NCBI GenBank assembly: GCA_905478195.1
Contig: CAJQHM010000037.1
Span: 32,236 to 96,235, forward strand
Source of the DNA: an uncultured Pseudomonadales bacterium
GTDB taxonomy: Bacteria > Pseudomonadota > Gammaproteobacteria > Pseudomonadales > Pseudohongiellaceae
Reading direction: 5' to 3'
Length of the DNA: 64,000 nt
Under the pieces are notes generated by a model. The model did not search any database. It had not been told where the DNA came from and saw only the letters and a list, made by a program, of their open reading frames with translations. The position numbers and the translations under genes were made by a program. Of this stretch, positions 20,217 to 30,208 are shown in pieces (position 1 is the first letter of the stretch; each line of letters begins with the position of its first letter).

Positions 20217-20414
20217 CTATGATCCACTTCTCTGTTTTTCGGTAATAATGGTTTTCACACGGGAAATGTCCCTGCGAACAGCACCAATCAAGTGAACCTG
20301 GGCTAACTGCCCAGTACCATTTTGCATACGGTAGTTAAATTGATCTTTATAAAGATCCTGCAGTTGTGATTGCAGCTCTTCTACCGACTTGTCTCTCAAT
20401 TCACTGGCCTTCAT
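20217..20414 (-). CDS. rpmC: 50S ribosomal protein L29
   Basis: Small helical protein at the exit tunnel, the docking site for trigger factor with L23. 65 residues: [20 protein letters not shown], then the conserved [19 protein letters not shown]. The start overlaps the rplP stop by one base. Confidence 0.97.
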   Translation of the reverse strand: MKASELRDKSVEELQSQLQDLYKDQFNYRMQNGTGQLAQVHLIGAVRRDISRVKTIITEKQRSGS

Positions 20415-20827
20415 TACATTACCGTCCGCTTTACGAAGACTGTTTCGAAAGGCAATTTGGCAGCTGCCAAATCGAAGGCTTCTCTAGCCATGCTTTCCTC
20501 TACACCTTCCATTTCAAACATAATTCGTCCTGGCTGAATCTGGGCTACCCAGTACTCAACGTTACCCTTACCTTTACCTTGTCTAACTTCTAGAGGCTTC
20601 TGCGTAATAGGCTTGTCAGGAAACACTCGAATCCAAATCTTTCCGCCACGTTTTACGTGTCTTGTCATTGCTCGACGAGCAGCTTCGATTTGGCGAGCAG
20701 TCAATCTTCCACGTGATACAGCTTTCAAACCGTATTCACCAAAATCTACGTTGCTACCTCTATGCGAGAGACCACGATTGCGGCCCTTCATCATTTTGCG
20801 AAATTTTGTACGCTTTGGTTGTAACAC
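20414..20827 (-). CDS. rplP: 50S ribosomal protein L16
   Basis: Contacts the aminoacyl-tRNA elbow near the peptidyl-transferase centre. 137 residues: [20 protein letters not shown], and the [18 protein letters not shown] segment near residue 75. Confidence 0.98.
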   Translation of the reverse strand: MLQPKRTKFRKMMKGRNRGLSHRGSNVDFGEYGLKAVSRGRLTARQIEAARRAMTRHVKRGGKIWIRVFPDKPITQKPLEVRQGKGKGNVEYWVAQIQPGRIMFEMEGVEESMAREAFDLAAAKLPFETVFVKRTVM

Positions 20828-20833
20828 GTCTCT

Positions 20834-21511
20834 TTACCCCTGGTTGGATTTAGCAGGAGCAGCAGGCACAATCGCCTCGTCCAGATCCAAAACCTCACCT
20901 TTAAATATCCAAACTTTAACGCCGATCAAGCCATATGTTGTACTTGCTTCACACGTTGCGTAATCGATGTCTGCTCTCAATGTATGCAGAGGCACCCGGC
21001 CCTCTCTGTACCACTCAGATCGCGCAATCTCTGCACCACCTAAACGGCCACCGACTTGAATCTTAATGCCTTCAGCACCCTGACGCATTGCGTTCTGCAC
21101 AGCACGCTTCATCGCACGACGAAACATGACGCGACGCTCTAACTGAGAAGCAACACCATCTGCTACTAATTGAGCATCTAAGTCAGGCTTGCGAATTTCT
21201 TCAATATTGATCTGCACTGGTATACCCATTTTTGCAGACAATACATTGCGAAGAGATTCTACATCCTCACCTTTCTTGCCAATCACGATACCTGGTCGCG
21301 CAGTGTAGATCGTGATCTTTGCTGTTTGTGCAGGACGCTCTATTTCAACTCTGGAAACAGACGCACTCGCCAACTTCTTCTTGATGAAATCTCTAACCTG
21401 AAGATCCACGAATAAGTTGTCTGCGTATTCTCTACCCTCGGCATACCACACAGAAGTGTGCTTCTTGACTATGCCAAGTCGAATTCCAGTTGGATGTACT
21501 TTTTGACCCAT
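20834..21511 (-). CDS. rpsC: 30S ribosomal protein S3
   Basis: mRNA-entry helicase-site protein. 225 residues. Start [22 protein letters not shown] domain with [15 protein letters not shown], and a C-terminal domain with [20 protein letters not shown]. Confidence 0.98.
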   Translation of the reverse strand: MGQKVHPTGIRLGIVKKHTSVWYAEGREYADNLFVDLQVRDFIKKKLASASVSRVEIERPAQTAKITIYTARPGIVIGKKGEDVESLRNVLSAKMGIPVQINIEEIRKPDLDAQLVADGVASQLERRVMFRRAMKRAVQNAMRQGAEGIKIQVGGRLGGAEIARSEWYREGRVPLHTLRADIDYATCEASTTYGLIGVKVWIFKGEVLDLDEAIVPAAPAKSNQG

Positions 21512-21520
21512 CCGATACTC

Positions 21521-21853
21521 CTAGCTATCTGCGACTGTGATTGTTATGTGACATGAACGCTTAAGAATTCGATCAGCGCGACCCTTTGCTCTTGGCATAA
21601 TGCGTTTCATTGTCATGCCTTCATCAACCATAATCGTTGATACTTTCAATTCATCTACGTCAGCACCTTCGTTGTGCTCCGCATTGGCAATTGCCGAATT
21701 CAACACTTTCTTAATAATTGCGGCGCCTTTCTTTGGGCTGTAGGACAGCACCAACAGGGCTTCTTCAACTGCCTTGCCGCGAATTTGATCAGCTACAAGT
21801 CTCGCTTTTTGAGCGGAGAGACGTGCACCTTTTAATCTTGCTAAAACTTCCAT
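21521..21853 (-). CDS. rplV: 50S ribosomal protein L22
   Basis: Its long beta hairpin lines the exit-tunnel constriction with L4. 110 residues. The hairpin segment [20 protein letters not shown] is intact, with no macrolide-resistance-like deletion seen. Confidence 0.98.
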   Translation of the reverse strand: MEVLARLKGARLSAQKARLVADQIRGKAVEEALLVLSYSPKKGAAIIKKVLNSAIANAEHNEGADVDELKVSTIMVDEGMTMKRIMPRAKGRADRILKRSCHITITVADS

Positions 21854-21866
21854 TGCAGCCCCCTAG

Positions 21867-22139
21867 TTACTTAGCCTTCTTATCAGCAGTATGACCGCGA
21901 TAAGTGCGAGTTACTGAGAACTCACCCAGCTTATGACCAACCATATCCTCATTCACGAAGACTGGTATGTGCTGACGCCCATTATGGACAGCGATAGTCA
22001 GACCAATCATGTCCGGTGAAACCATTGAACGTCGTGACCAAGTTTTAATTGGACGCTTGTCATTGCTATCTGATGCGGCCTGCACTTTCTTCATAAGATG
22101 AAGATCGATGAATGGACCTTTTTTTAACGAACGTGGCAC
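21867..22139 (-). CDS. rpsS: 30S ribosomal protein S19
   Basis: Head protein paired with S13. 90 residues: [20 protein letters not shown], then the conserved [16 protein letters not shown]. Confidence 0.98.
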   Translation of the reverse strand: MPRSLKKGPFIDLHLMKKVQAASDSNDKRPIKTWSRRSMVSPDMIGLTIAVHNGRQHIPVFVNEDMVGHKLGEFSVTRTYRGHTADKKAK

Positions 22140-22162
22140 TAGTGAATACCTCTACTGAAGCC

Positions 22163-22993
22163 TTAGCGGCTTGAATTTCTGCGACGAACAATCATGTTAT
22201 TCGTACGCTTATTAGTTCTGGTTTTAAAACCTTTAGTCTTCGTACCCCAAGGTGATACAGGGTGACGACCACCTGATGTTCTTCCTTCACCACCACCATG
22301 CGGGTGATCTACCGGGTTCATGGCAACACCACGAACTGTAGGCCTTACTCCTCTCCATCGCTTGGCACCCGCTTTACCGAGTGAGCGTAGTGAATGCTCT
22401 GAGTTAGACACTTCACCTAGAGTTGCACGACAATCACTCAACACCTTACGCATTTCGCCAGAGCGAAGCCTCAGAGTTGCGTAGTTACCTTCACGCGCAA
22501 CCAACTGCAAGGAAGTACCGGCGCTGCGAGCAATCTGCGCACCCTTGCCAGGCTTCAATTCGCAGCAATGTACTGTACTACCTAGTGGTATATTTCTTAG
22601 CGGCAAACAGTTACCAACTTTGATCGCTGCTTCTTCGCCAGACATTACCGCGTCGCCGGCTTTTACCTTGCCAGGAGCGATGATGTAACGGCGCTCGCCG
22701 TCTGCGTAAAGTAACAGGGCAATATTCGCTGATCTGTTTGGGTCATATTCCAAACGCTCAACTTTCGCTTCGATTGCATCTTTGTTGCGCTTGAAATCAA
22801 TGATGCGATACTTCTGTTTGTGCCCACCACCAATGTGACGCGTGGTAATTCGACCTCTGTTATTCCTGCCGCCTGACTTAGATTTTGCGGCAGTCAGAGG
22901 CGCATAAGGCTCGCCTTTATGCAGATCGGGATGAACAACCTTGACGACGAAACGACGCCCTGGTGAAGTAGGTTTACACTTAACTACTGGCAT
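22163..22993 (-). CDS. rplB: 50S ribosomal protein L2
   Basis: Largest r-protein near the peptidyl-transferase centre, needed for subunit joining. 276 residues. The C-terminal [20 protein letters not shown] loop holds the conserved histidine implicated in peptidyl transfer. Confidence 0.98.
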   Translation of the reverse strand: MPVVKCKPTSPGRRFVVKVVHPDLHKGEPYAPLTAAKSKSGGRNNRGRITTRHIGGGHKQKYRIIDFKRNKDAIEAKVERLEYDPNRSANIALLLYADGERRYIIAPGKVKAGDAVMSGEEAAIKVGNCLPLRNIPLGSTVHCCELKPGKGAQIARSAGTSLQLVAREGNYATLRLRSGEMRKVLSDCRATLGEVSNSEHSLRSLGKAGAKRWRGVRPTVRGVAMNPVDHPHGGGEGRTSGGRHPVSPWGTKTKGFKTRTNKRTNNMIVRRRNSSR

Positions 22994-23012
22994 GACTTAC
23001 CCCTTTATCCCT

Positions 23013-23312
23013 TTAGCCTATATCCGCGAAGTCAATTTCATGACCCGCTTCAAGTCTGACATACGCCTTCTTCCAATCTGAACGACGTCTAATTTTGCCC
23101 TTTGGAGTGCGCTTGGTCTTTCCTTTAACCACCAGCACTTGCAAGTCAGCAACGACAACATTGAATATTGTCTCTACGGCTGTCTTGATCTCTGATTTTG
23201 TTGCATCAGTAGAAACTTTGAACGCGTACTGATTGTTAAGCTCACCCATAATGGTGGTCTTTTCAGATACGTGTGGTCCAAGGATTACTGAGTAGATTCT
23301 TTCAACGTTCAT
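23013..23312 (-). CDS. rplW: 50S ribosomal protein L23
   Basis: Tunnel-exit protein that docks trigger factor and SRP. 99 residues. Conserved GPHVSEKTT near residue 12 and the basic loop [20 protein letters not shown]. Its start overlaps the rplD stop. Confidence 0.98.
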   Translation of the reverse strand: MNVERIYSVILGPHVSEKTTIMGELNNQYAFKVSTDATKSEIKTAVETIFNVVVADLQVLVVKGKTKRTPKGKIRRRSDWKKAYVRLEAGHEIDFADIG

Positions 23313-23929
23313 GACAACATCTCCTCTACTTTCTTCAACGCGGAGACAGTAATAATCACATTATCGAATCCGATCAGGCTAACAGGATCGATACCTGTAA
23401 CATCCAGCACATCAACCTTGTGTAGATTGCGAGCCGCAAGATACAAATTCTTTTCTACTTGATCGGAAATAATTAGGACGTTATCTAATTCAAATTCTTT
23501 TAGCTTGCTAACGAGTGCCGCCGTCTTATGAGAATCCAGTGCAAATTCGTTAACAGCAAACAATCTGTCTTGACGAATGAGCTCAGACAGAATGCATTGC
23601 ATCGCGCCGCGATACATTTTCTTATTTAGTTTTTTCGTGTGATCTGCAGGACGCGCAGCAAATGTAACACCGCCGCCGCGCCAGATTGGAGATCGAATGG
23701 TTCCAGCTCGAGCTCGGCCAGTACCCTTTTGACGCCAAGGCTTACGACCGCCTCCACGAACCTCAGATCGAGTTTTCTGCTTTACAGAACCCTGTCTGGC
23801 GCCAGCCATATAAGTCACTACAGTCTGATGGACTAGAGGCTCGTTATATTCCTTACCGAAGGACTCATCTGAGAGTGAAACTGTTTCTTTGCCCGTCTTC
23901 TTGCCGGGCAATGCAAGATTTAATTCCAT
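23309..23929 (-). CDS. rplD: 50S ribosomal protein L4
   Basis: Tunnel protein and, in E. coli, the autogenous regulator of the S10 operon through leader attenuation. 206 residues with the long basic loop [20 protein letters not shown]. The terminator in front of rplC is a possible place for such control here. Confidence 0.98.
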   Translation of the reverse strand: MELNLALPGKKTGKETVSLSDESFGKEYNEPLVHQTVVTYMAGARQGSVKQKTRSEVRGGGRKPWRQKGTGRARAGTIRSPIWRGGGVTFAARPADHTKKLNKKMYRGAMQCILSELIRQDRLFAVNEFALDSHKTAALVSKLKEFELDNVLIISDQVEKNLYLAARNLHKVDVLDVTGIDPVSLIGFDNVIITVSALKKVEEMLS

Positions 23930-23932
23930 TGC

Positions 23933-24583
23933 TTACCCCTTAGCCTTAGTTTTAGTCTTGACGGCTGGACGAACGATTACATCTGAACCCGTAGCACCTG
24001 GCAGTGCACCTTTAATAAGAAGAAGATTGTTTTCCATATCGACTCTTATGATTTCTAGAGACTGAGTAGTATGTTTAACATTACCCATCTGACCTGCCAT
24101 TTTCTTACCCTTCCATACTCGACCTGGTGTCTGACACTGGCCAATAGAGCCAGGAGCACGGTGAGATAGAGAGTTACCGTGGGTGGCGTCCTGCATTTGG
24201 AAATTATGTCGCTTAACGCCGCCCTGAAAACCTTTACCTTTCGAAGTACCAGTTACGTCTACCATCTGGCCAACTTCGAACTGATCAACCTTGATCTCGC
24301 TACCCATTTCGATCTCGGCAGTTTCGTCTGTGCGTAACTCCCAAAGACCAGAACCGGCTTCAGTGCTTGCCTTGGCGAAATGACCAGCCATACCCTTTGT
24401 CACACGCGAAGCACGACGCGATCCAGTAGTAACCTGAATAGCGCTATAGCCGTCAACATCGGGAGTTTTAACTTGCGTGACCCGGTTAGGCTGGACTTCC
24501 ACAACCGTAACGGGGACAGATGTACCCTCTTCAGTGAAAACGCGGGTCATACCGCTTTTTCGACCGACTAAACCAATCGACAT
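23933..24583 (-). CDS. rplC: 50S ribosomal protein L3
   Basis: Assembly initiator whose extension reaches the peptidyl-transferase centre. 216 residues from ATG 24583 ([20 protein letters not shown]), with GAGG upstream. An earlier in-frame ATG at 24598 would add five atypical residues. The W-finger region [20 protein letters not shown] is present. Confidence 0.98.
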   Translation of the reverse strand: MSIGLVGRKSGMTRVFTEEGTSVPVTVVEVQPNRVTQVKTPDVDGYSAIQVTTGSRRASRVTKGMAGHFAKASTEAGSGLWELRTDETAEIEMGSEIKVDQFEVGQMVDVTGTSKGKGFQGGVKRHNFQMQDATHGNSLSHRAPGSIGQCQTPGRVWKGKKMAGQMGNVKHTTQSLEIIRVDMENNLLLIKGALPGATGSDVIVRPAVKTKTKAKG

Positions 24584-24776
24584 TATATTAGACCTCATCG
24601 TGCAAGGGGCTAAACCCGCTATGGCCGCTGACGCGTTACACTATGTTCGCTACCGCAGGGGTAGCAGATATATCAGTGCGCCAAATCTTTAAAAAAAGGG
24701 CAAAGAGGACTGAATTGCTCTTTGCCTGGTTATGTTTAACTTAATCTGATTAAACCGGATCCTTTCTAGGAAGCGA
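24584..24776 (-). promoter_or_regulatory. rplC leader in the rpsJ-rplC gap
   Basis: The gap between rpsJ and rplC is 193 bases, long for genes of one operon. Starting just after rpsJ it holds a strong intrinsic terminator (24691-24726), then an AT-rich stretch with TATATC that could contain a weak promoter, then a small hairpin GCTACCcctgcGGTAGC near 24649-24665. This layout fits transcription attenuation or a secondary promoter for the rplC-rplQ block. Confidence 0.5.
24691..24726 (-). terminator. intrinsic terminator/attenuator between rpsJ and rplC
   Basis: On the minus strand a perfect nine-base stem, GGCAAAGAG with CTCTTTGCC, encloses ten bases and is followed by C and seven Ts. It begins about 50 bases after the rpsJ stop, inside what is normally one uninterrupted S10 operon. 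Confidence 0.8.
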
Positions 24777-25088
24777 TTAACCTAAACTAATTTGTACTTC
24801 CACACCTGCCGCAAGATCTAGCTTCATCAAGGCATCAACCGTCTTCTCGGTTGGCTCAACGATGTCTAGCAATCGCTTGTGGGTGCGAATTTCATATTGG
24901 TCTCGCGCATCTTTGTTCACATGCGGTGAAACCAATATAGTAAATCGTTCCTTATTTGTTGGCAGTGGGATAGGTCCGCGAACCTGAGCGCCAGTGCGAC
25001 GTGCAGTATCAACAATTTCTTGGGTAGATTGATCAATCAGACGGTGATCGAAGGCCTTAAGGCGGATTCTGATTCGCTGATTTTGCAT
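24777..25088 (-). CDS. rpsJ: 30S ribosomal protein S10
   Basis: Head protein that also pairs with NusB in antitermination and with NusG in transcription-translation coupling. 103 residues as in E. coli, with [20 protein letters not shown] and the loop [20 protein letters not shown]. It has its own strong promoter upstream and a terminator-like hairpin downstream. Confidence 0.98.
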   Translation of the reverse strand: MQNQRIRIRLKAFDHRLIDQSTQEIVDTARRTGAQVRGPIPLPTNKERFTILVSPHVNKDARDQYEIRTHKRLLDIVEPTEKTVDALMKLDLAAGVEVQISLG

Positions 25089-25179
25089 CTACTTCGAGCT
25101 CCAAAAAATACTTAAATATTAATAAGTTATTGAACGTTTCTCTTTTAGCTATTAATTAATAGCTAAATAAGGGATGCGA

Positions 25180-25208
25180 ATCTTAAGGTTTTGACCCAAT
25201 CCTGTCAA
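25180..25208 (-). promoter_or_regulatory. sigma70 promoter of the S10 operon
   Basis: Minus-strand TTGACA (25203-25208), a 17-base spacer, then TAAGAT (25180-25185): a near-consensus promoter about 90 bases upstream of the rpsJ start. Confidence 0.8.
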
Positions 25209-25492
25209 GGAATAACCGCCTGAACGCCGCTTTTTCTCTGACTTTAGGGCAGAATGAGCCTTCAGCCAAAACCCAAGCTCCAGAATTCTGATGTACTGCC
25301 GGCCTCACATCACCATTTAGGAACAATGGCCAGGCAGAACTATAAAGAAACCCTGAAAAGCAACTCAGCTCAAACTGAGAACAACCCCGTTTTCTTGGGC
25401 CTGCAGCGAACAATAATAGTGTAGCGTCTTTTCCATACGATGAAGCCAGCGTCCCTTTCGGGAAGCTGGGCTTCGTATAATCGATTTTAGAT
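25209..25492 (-). other. tuf-rpsJ intergenic region with a long hairpin after tuf copy 1
   Basis: No supported gene. Near 25436-25482 the minus strand can fold into a long interrupted hairpin (ATACGA...GCCCAGC...CCC GAAA GGG...GCTGGC...TCGTAT). It lacks a clear U-run, so it may be a processing or partial termination structure at the end of the str operon. The short open frame at 25183-25413 shows no family signal. Confidence 0.5.
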
Positions 25493-26686
25493 TTACTCGA
25501 AGATCTTGGCTACAACGCCCGCGCCTACTGTACGTCCACCCTCTCGGATAGCAAAGCGCAGACCTTCATCCATCGCGATTGGCGCTATCAGGGTCACAAC
25601 CATATTCACGTTGTCACCTGGCATGACCATCTCAACGCCTTCTGGCAGCTCACATGCACCTGTCACATCCGTAGTACGGAAGTAAAACTGCGGTCTGTAG
25701 CCCTTGAAGAATGGTGTGTGGCGTCCGCCTTCATCCTTGTTCAGGATATACACTTCAGCTTCAAACTTCGTATGAGGTGTTACTGAGCCCGGCTTACCCA
25801 ATACCTGGCCACGCTCAACGTCTTCACGCTTAGTACCACGCAGCAGAACACCAACGTTCTCGCCTGCACGGCCTTCGTCCAGCAACTTACGGAACATCTC
25901 AACACCAGTACAGACTGTCTTCTGTGTGTCTTTGATACCAACGATGTCCAATTCATCACCTACGTTTACAATTCCACGCTCAATACGGCCTGTTACAACA
26001 GTACCGCGACCGGAGATTGAGAATACGTCTTCGATTGGCATCAAGAATGGCTTCTCAACGTCACGAACCGGATCCGGGATGTAGCTGTCCAGTGTCTCAA
26101 CAAGCTTCTGTACAGATGGCACACCGATATCAGAAGTATCGCCTTCCAACGCCTTAAGCGCAGAACCGATGATGATGGGTGTGTCGTCACCCGGGAACTC
26201 GTATTGATCCAATAACTCACGGATCTCCATCTCTACCAATTCAAGCAATTCTTCGTCATCAACCATGTCCGCTTTGTTCATGAACACAACGATGTAAGGT
26301 ACGCCGACCTGCAATGACAACAGGATGTGCTCACGCGTCTGTGGCATAGGGCCGTCTGCGGCCGAACAAACCAGGATAGCGCCGTCCATCTGCGCAGCAC
26401 CTGTAATCATGTTCTTTACGTAGTCAGCGTGACCTGGACAGTCAACGTGTGCGTAGTGACGGTTAGGGGAATCGTATTCAACGTGAGACGTCGCGATTGT
26501 GATACCACGCTCTCTCTCTTCCGGCGCATTATCGATCTGGGCGAAATCACGTACTTCACCTGTGCCGAATACTTCCGCGCAAACCTTGGTCAAGGCCGCT
26601 GTTAACGTAGTCTTACCATGGTCAACGTGACCAATCGTACCTACGTTTACGTGTAATTTATTTCTTTCGAATTTTTCCTTCGCCAC
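25493..26686 (-). CDS. tuf: elongation factor Tu, copy 1 (GTG start)
   Basis: GTPase that delivers aminoacyl-tRNA to the ribosome. 397 residues, with P-loop GHVDHGKT (residues 19-26), DCPGH (81-85) and NKAD (136-139). Last gene of the str operon. It starts with GTG at 26686 (GTG GCG AAG), whereas the second copy at 42696-43889 starts with ATG. The coding sequence otherwise appears identical by eye. Confidence 0.98.
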   Translation of the reverse strand: MAKEKFERNKLHVNVGTIGHVDHGKTTLTAALTKVCAEVFGTGEVRDFAQIDNAPEERERGITIATSHVEYDSPNRHYAHVDCPGHADYVKNMITGAAQMDGAILVCSAADGPMPQTREHILLSLQVGVPYIVVFMNKADMVDDEELLELVEMEIRELLDQYEFPGDDTPIIIGSALKALEGDTSDIGVPSVQKLVETLDSYIPDPVRDVEKPFLMPIEDVFSISGRGTVVTGRIERGIVNVGDELDIVGIKDTQKTVCTGVEMFRKLLDEGRAGENVGVLLRGTKREDVERGQVLGKPGSVTPHTKFEAEVYILNKDEGGRHTPFFKGYRPQFYFRTTDVTGACELPEGVEMVMPGDNVNMVVTLIAPIAMDEGLRFAIREGGRTVGAGVVAKIFE

Positions 26687-26741
26687 AATAGCACCTCACT
26701 CAATACTTAATTTCTAAATTCAATGATAAGTCGTCTCGGTA

Positions 26742-28835
26742 TTAAGACGTCTGGTTAATAATTCCGTCAGCGATATTATTCGGCACAACCGCATACTTAT
26801 CGAATTCCATCGTATAAGTAGCACGCCCCTGTGTCGCAGAACGGAGGTCAGTTGAATAGCCAAACATTTCAGCCAGTGGAACCTCAGCATTGATTACCTT
26901 GCCTGCCGCACTGTCTTCCATGCCTTGTACCATGCCACGACGACGGCTCAAGTCACCCATCACATCACCCATATACTCTTCGGGGGATACAACTTCTACC
27001 TTCATCATCGGCTCGAGCAGGGCTGCATCGGCTTCGAGCGCGCCCTTCTTCAATGCCATAGAGCCGGCAATCTTAAAAGCCATCTCACTGGAATCCACAT
27101 CATGGAAGGAACCATCGAAAAGAGTTACCTTCATTGCAAGCAGAGGGTAACCGGCAAGACAGCCGTTCTTCATTTGCTCCTGCACACCCTTGTCTACGGC
27201 TGGAATATATTCTCTTGGAATTGTTCCACCCACGATCTCGTTAACAAATTCGTATTCTGAATCTGGGTCAAGAGGCTCAAGCCTAAGCACTACGTGCCCG
27301 TACTGACCTCGACCACCTGATTGCTTAACGTGTTTACCTTCGACCTCAACAGATTTTCTAATCGTTTCACGATAGGCAACCTGCGGCTTACCAATATTTG
27401 CCTCGACTGAGAATTCACGACGCATTCTGTCTACGAGCACGTCTAGATGTAACTCACCCATGCCGGAGATGATTGTCTGGCCAGATTCTTCATCGGTCTC
27501 AACACGAAACGAGGGATCCTCCTGAGCGAGCTTGCCCAGAGCGATACCCATTTTTTCCTGATCCGCCTTGCTTCTTGGCTCAACTGCCACAGAGATTACC
27601 GGCTCAGGGAATTCCATCTTCTCTAACGTGATCACACGATCTATCGCACAAAGCGTCTCACCCGTTGTTACGTCTTTCAGGCCAATGGCCGCTGCGATAT
27701 CGCCCGCAAGCACTTCTTTAATTTCTTCACGGGAGTTCGCATGCATCTGCACCATACGACCCACTCGCTCTTTCTTGGTCTTTATCGGGTTATATACCGA
27801 ATCCCCTGAATTCAGGGCACCGGAATAGACGCGGAAGAAGGTAAGTGTTCCCACAAACGGATCCGTAGCAATCTTGAATGCCAATGCAGCGAAAGGCGCT
27901 TTATCATCGGCCTCACACAGTGTGGTAGTGCCGTCTTCCAGCATACCCTCGATAGCCTTCACTTCAGTAGGCGCGGGCATGTAGTCAATTACGGCATCAA
28001 GCACCGCTTGAACACCCTTGTTCTTGAACGCTGAGCCACACAGTGTAGGAACGATCTCGCTGGCCAGCGTACGCTCTCGAATAGCGGACATGATTTCTTC
28101 TTCAGGCAGGTCGCCGGTATTCAGGTACTTGTCCATTACTTCTTCGTTGGCCTCCGCTGCAGCTTCTAGCAAGGTTTCACGCCACTCGTCAGCTAGATCC
28201 TGCATGTCGGCCGGAATGTCTTCGTAGGCAAAAGTCGCTCCCTGGTCGTCTTCATTCCAGCGAATCGCTTTCATCTTCACAAGGTCGATAACACCCTTGA
28301 ATTCGTCCTCGGCACCGATAGCTAGTTGAAGAGGGATAGGGTTAGCACCTAAACGCTCTTTCATCTGCTTCACGACCATCAAGAAGTCAGCACCTGCGCG
28401 GTCCATCTTGTTTACGAATACCATGCGGGGAACTTCGTAGCGGTTGGCCTGACGCCATACTGTTTCAGTCTGAGGCTGAACGCCGGAAGAACCACATAGA
28501 ACCACTACCGCACCATCCAGTACACGCAGTGAACGCTCTACTTCGATAGTGAAGTCAACGTGTCCCGGCGTGTCGATGATGTTGATACGGTGCTCATCGT
28601 ATTGAGAGCCCATGCCGCTCCAGAAACAGGTAGTCGCAGCAGAGGTAATAGTAATACCTCGCTCCTGTTCCTGTTCCATCCAATCCATAGTGGCAGCGCC
28701 ATCGTGTACCTCACCAATCTTATGTGAAATACCCGTATAGAATAGAACGCGCTCGGTAGTCGTCGTCTTGCCCGCATCTACGTGGGCAACAATTCCGATA
28801 TTGCGATAGCGATCTAATGGATGTTTTCTGGCCAC
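26742..28835 (-). CDS. fusA: elongation factor G
   Basis: Translocation GTPase of 697 residues. G motifs [19 protein letters not shown] at residue 17, DTPGHVDF and [10 protein letters not shown] are intact, and five domains are covered. It starts with GTG at 28835 (GTG GCC AGA AAA) after AAGG. The order rpsL-rpsG-fusA-tuf is the standard str operon. Confidence 0.98.
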   Translation of the reverse strand: MARKHPLDRYRNIGIVAHVDAGKTTTTERVLFYTGISHKIGEVHDGAATMDWMEQEQERGITITSAATTCFWSGMGSQYDEHRINIIDTPGHVDFTIEVERSLRVLDGAVVVLCGSSGVQPQTETVWRQANRYEVPRMVFVNKMDRAGADFLMVVKQMKERLGANPIPLQLAIGAEDEFKGVIDLVKMKAIRWNEDDQGATFAYEDIPADMQDLADEWRETLLEAAAEANEEVMDKYLNTGDLPEEEIMSAIRERTLASEIVPTLCGSAFKNKGVQAVLDAVIDYMPAPTEVKAIEGMLEDGTTTLCEADDKAPFAALAFKIATDPFVGTLTFFRVYSGALNSGDSVYNPIKTKKERVGRMVQMHANSREEIKEVLAGDIAAAIGLKDVTTGETLCAIDRVITLEKMEFPEPVISVAVEPRSKADQEKMGIALGKLAQEDPSFRVETDEESGQTIISGMGELHLDVLVDRMRREFSVEANIGKPQVAYRETIRKSVEVEGKHVKQSGGRGQYGHVVLRLEPLDPDSEYEFVNEIVGGTIPREYIPAVDKGVQEQMKNGCLAGYPLLAMKVTLFDGSFHDVDSSEMAFKIAGSMALKKGALEADAALLEPMMKVEVVSPEEYMGDVMGDLSRRRGMVQGMEDSAAGKVINAEVPLAEMFGYSTDLRSATQGRATYTMEFDKYAVVPNNIADGIINQTS

Positions 28836-28896
28836 AGCTTATGCCTTAACTACAAATTAATTCGATCTGGAACAGACTTCTCTACAAACCCATCGA

Positions 28897-29367
28897 TTAG
28901 AAGCGATAGTGTGAGAATGCTCGGTTGGCTTCTGCCATACGGTGGACGTCTTCACGCTTCTTAACGGCGCTACCTTTGCCTTCAGCGGCATCGGAAATCT
29001 CACCAGCAAGACGCAAGGCCATAGATTTTTCACCACGCTTACGGGAATGCTCAACCAACCAACGCATGGCTAGGGCATGGCGTCGCTCTGCACGGACTTC
29101 GACTGGCACCTGATAGGTTGCACCACCGACACGGCGAGATTTAACCTCCACCATAGGAGCAATAGCATCGAGTGCCTTCTCGAATGTTTCCAGGGGGTCG
29201 CCAGGAGTTCTCTCTGACACTGTATCTAGCGCACCATAGACGATGCGCTCGGCAACTGACTTCTTGCCGTCGACCATTACATGGTTCATGAATTTTGCGA
29301 GGGTTAAACTTCCGAATTTTGGATCCGGCAGGATTTCACGTTTTGCAACTACTCTTCTTCTTGGCAT
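28897..29367 (-). CDS. rpsG: 30S ribosomal protein S7
   Basis: Head assembly initiator and str-operon autoregulator in E. coli. 156 residues: [20 protein letters not shown], then [20 protein letters not shown]. The gap to rpsL is 216 bases, larger than usual, with no gene in it. Confidence 0.98.
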   Translation of the reverse strand: MPRRRVVAKREILPDPKFGSLTLAKFMNHVMVDGKKSVAERIVYGALDTVSERTPGDPLETFEKALDAIAPMVEVKSRRVGGATYQVPVEVRAERRHALAMRWLVEHSRKRGEKSMALRLAGEISDAAEGKGSAVKKREDVHRMAEANRAFSHYRF

Positions 29368-29583
29368 TTGAGACCTCTATGTTTATTCAGGTTGATCCAG
29401 GACTCTAAGCCGCCTTAAAAACGACTATTACCTGGCCTTACTCTCACCCATCGCTTTATTAAAGAGTCTCGATGAGGCGCGTATCCTTACGCTTGTAGAA
29501 GCCTTGCCAAGGAGATTAACCAGACAAAGCTATGACTCTATATTCTTGTACTTATGCTTACTGAAACTTCTAAAACCGACTTC

Positions 29584-29955
29584 TTACTTAGGACGCTTGG
29601 TGCCGTACTTGGAACGGCTCTGCTTACGATCGGCAACGCCTGAAGTATCTAGGCTGCCACGAACCGTATGGTAGCGAACACCTGGAAGATCCTTAACACG
29701 ACCGCCCCTGATCAGAACAACGGAGTGTTCCTGCAGGTTATGGCCTTCACCACCAATATAGGAAGACACTTCAAAACCATTAACCAGACGCACACGACAA
29801 ACCTTTCTCAAAGCCGAATTTGGCTTCTTTGGCGTAGTTGTGTAGACCCTTGTGCACACTCCACGCTTCTGAGGTGAACCTTGTAGCGCTGGTACGCCGC
29901 TTTTGACGATTTTGCTGCGTCGGGGCTTGCGTACTAATTGGTTAATTGTTGCCAT
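29584..29955 (-). CDS. rpsL: 30S ribosomal protein S12
   Basis: Decoding-centre protein, first gene of the str operon. 123 residues. The motif [18 protein letters not shown] keeps the lysine usually linked to streptomycin sensitivity, and the [17 protein letters not shown] loop is intact. Confidence 0.98.
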   Translation of the reverse strand: MATINQLVRKPRRSKIVKSGVPALQGSPQKRGVCTRVYTTTPKKPNSALRKVCRVRLVNGFEVSSYIGGEGHNLQEHSVVLIRGGRVKDLPGVRYHTVRGSLDTSGVADRKQSRSKYGTKRPK

Positions 29956-30125
29956 GTTTTCCTTGAAACCTCTCGTTTTCGGGTTAACCCACGTTCTGAT
30001 ATCTCTGGCTCACTAATCTAAACCATCTTCATGGAGAGCTGGTAGAACTCTGCACATAAAAAATGGTTTCCCCTATCTTTGCTTATACCTAACCAAGATA
30101 ATCACCTATTGTGACCAGAATAGCC

Positions 30126-30163
30126 GGAATAAAGGATGCGAGAGTTTAATGATCCCGCATCCT
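30126..30163 (-). terminator. candidate terminator after rpoC
   Basis: Minus-strand GGATGCGgGA and TCtCGCATCC pair around a short A/T loop and are followed by TTTATTCC. It lies about 45 bases after the rpoC stop and before rpsL. The U-tract is imperfect, so partial readthrough is likely. Confidence 0.6.
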
Positions 30164-30208
30164 CTAGTCAACTATTTCCAGGCATTGCTGCCTGTCTGAG
30201 CTGGCTCT

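Noticed and set aside
25183..25413. Minus-strand 76-codon open frame between tuf and rpsJ
   Set aside because: It overlaps the S10 promoter (25180-25208), has no recognisable motif and no ribosome-binding site worth noting.
26327..26605. 92-codon plus-strand frame inside tuf, repeated at 43530-43808
   Set aside because: Identical in both places only because the two tuf genes are identical; an antisense shadow of EF-Tu.
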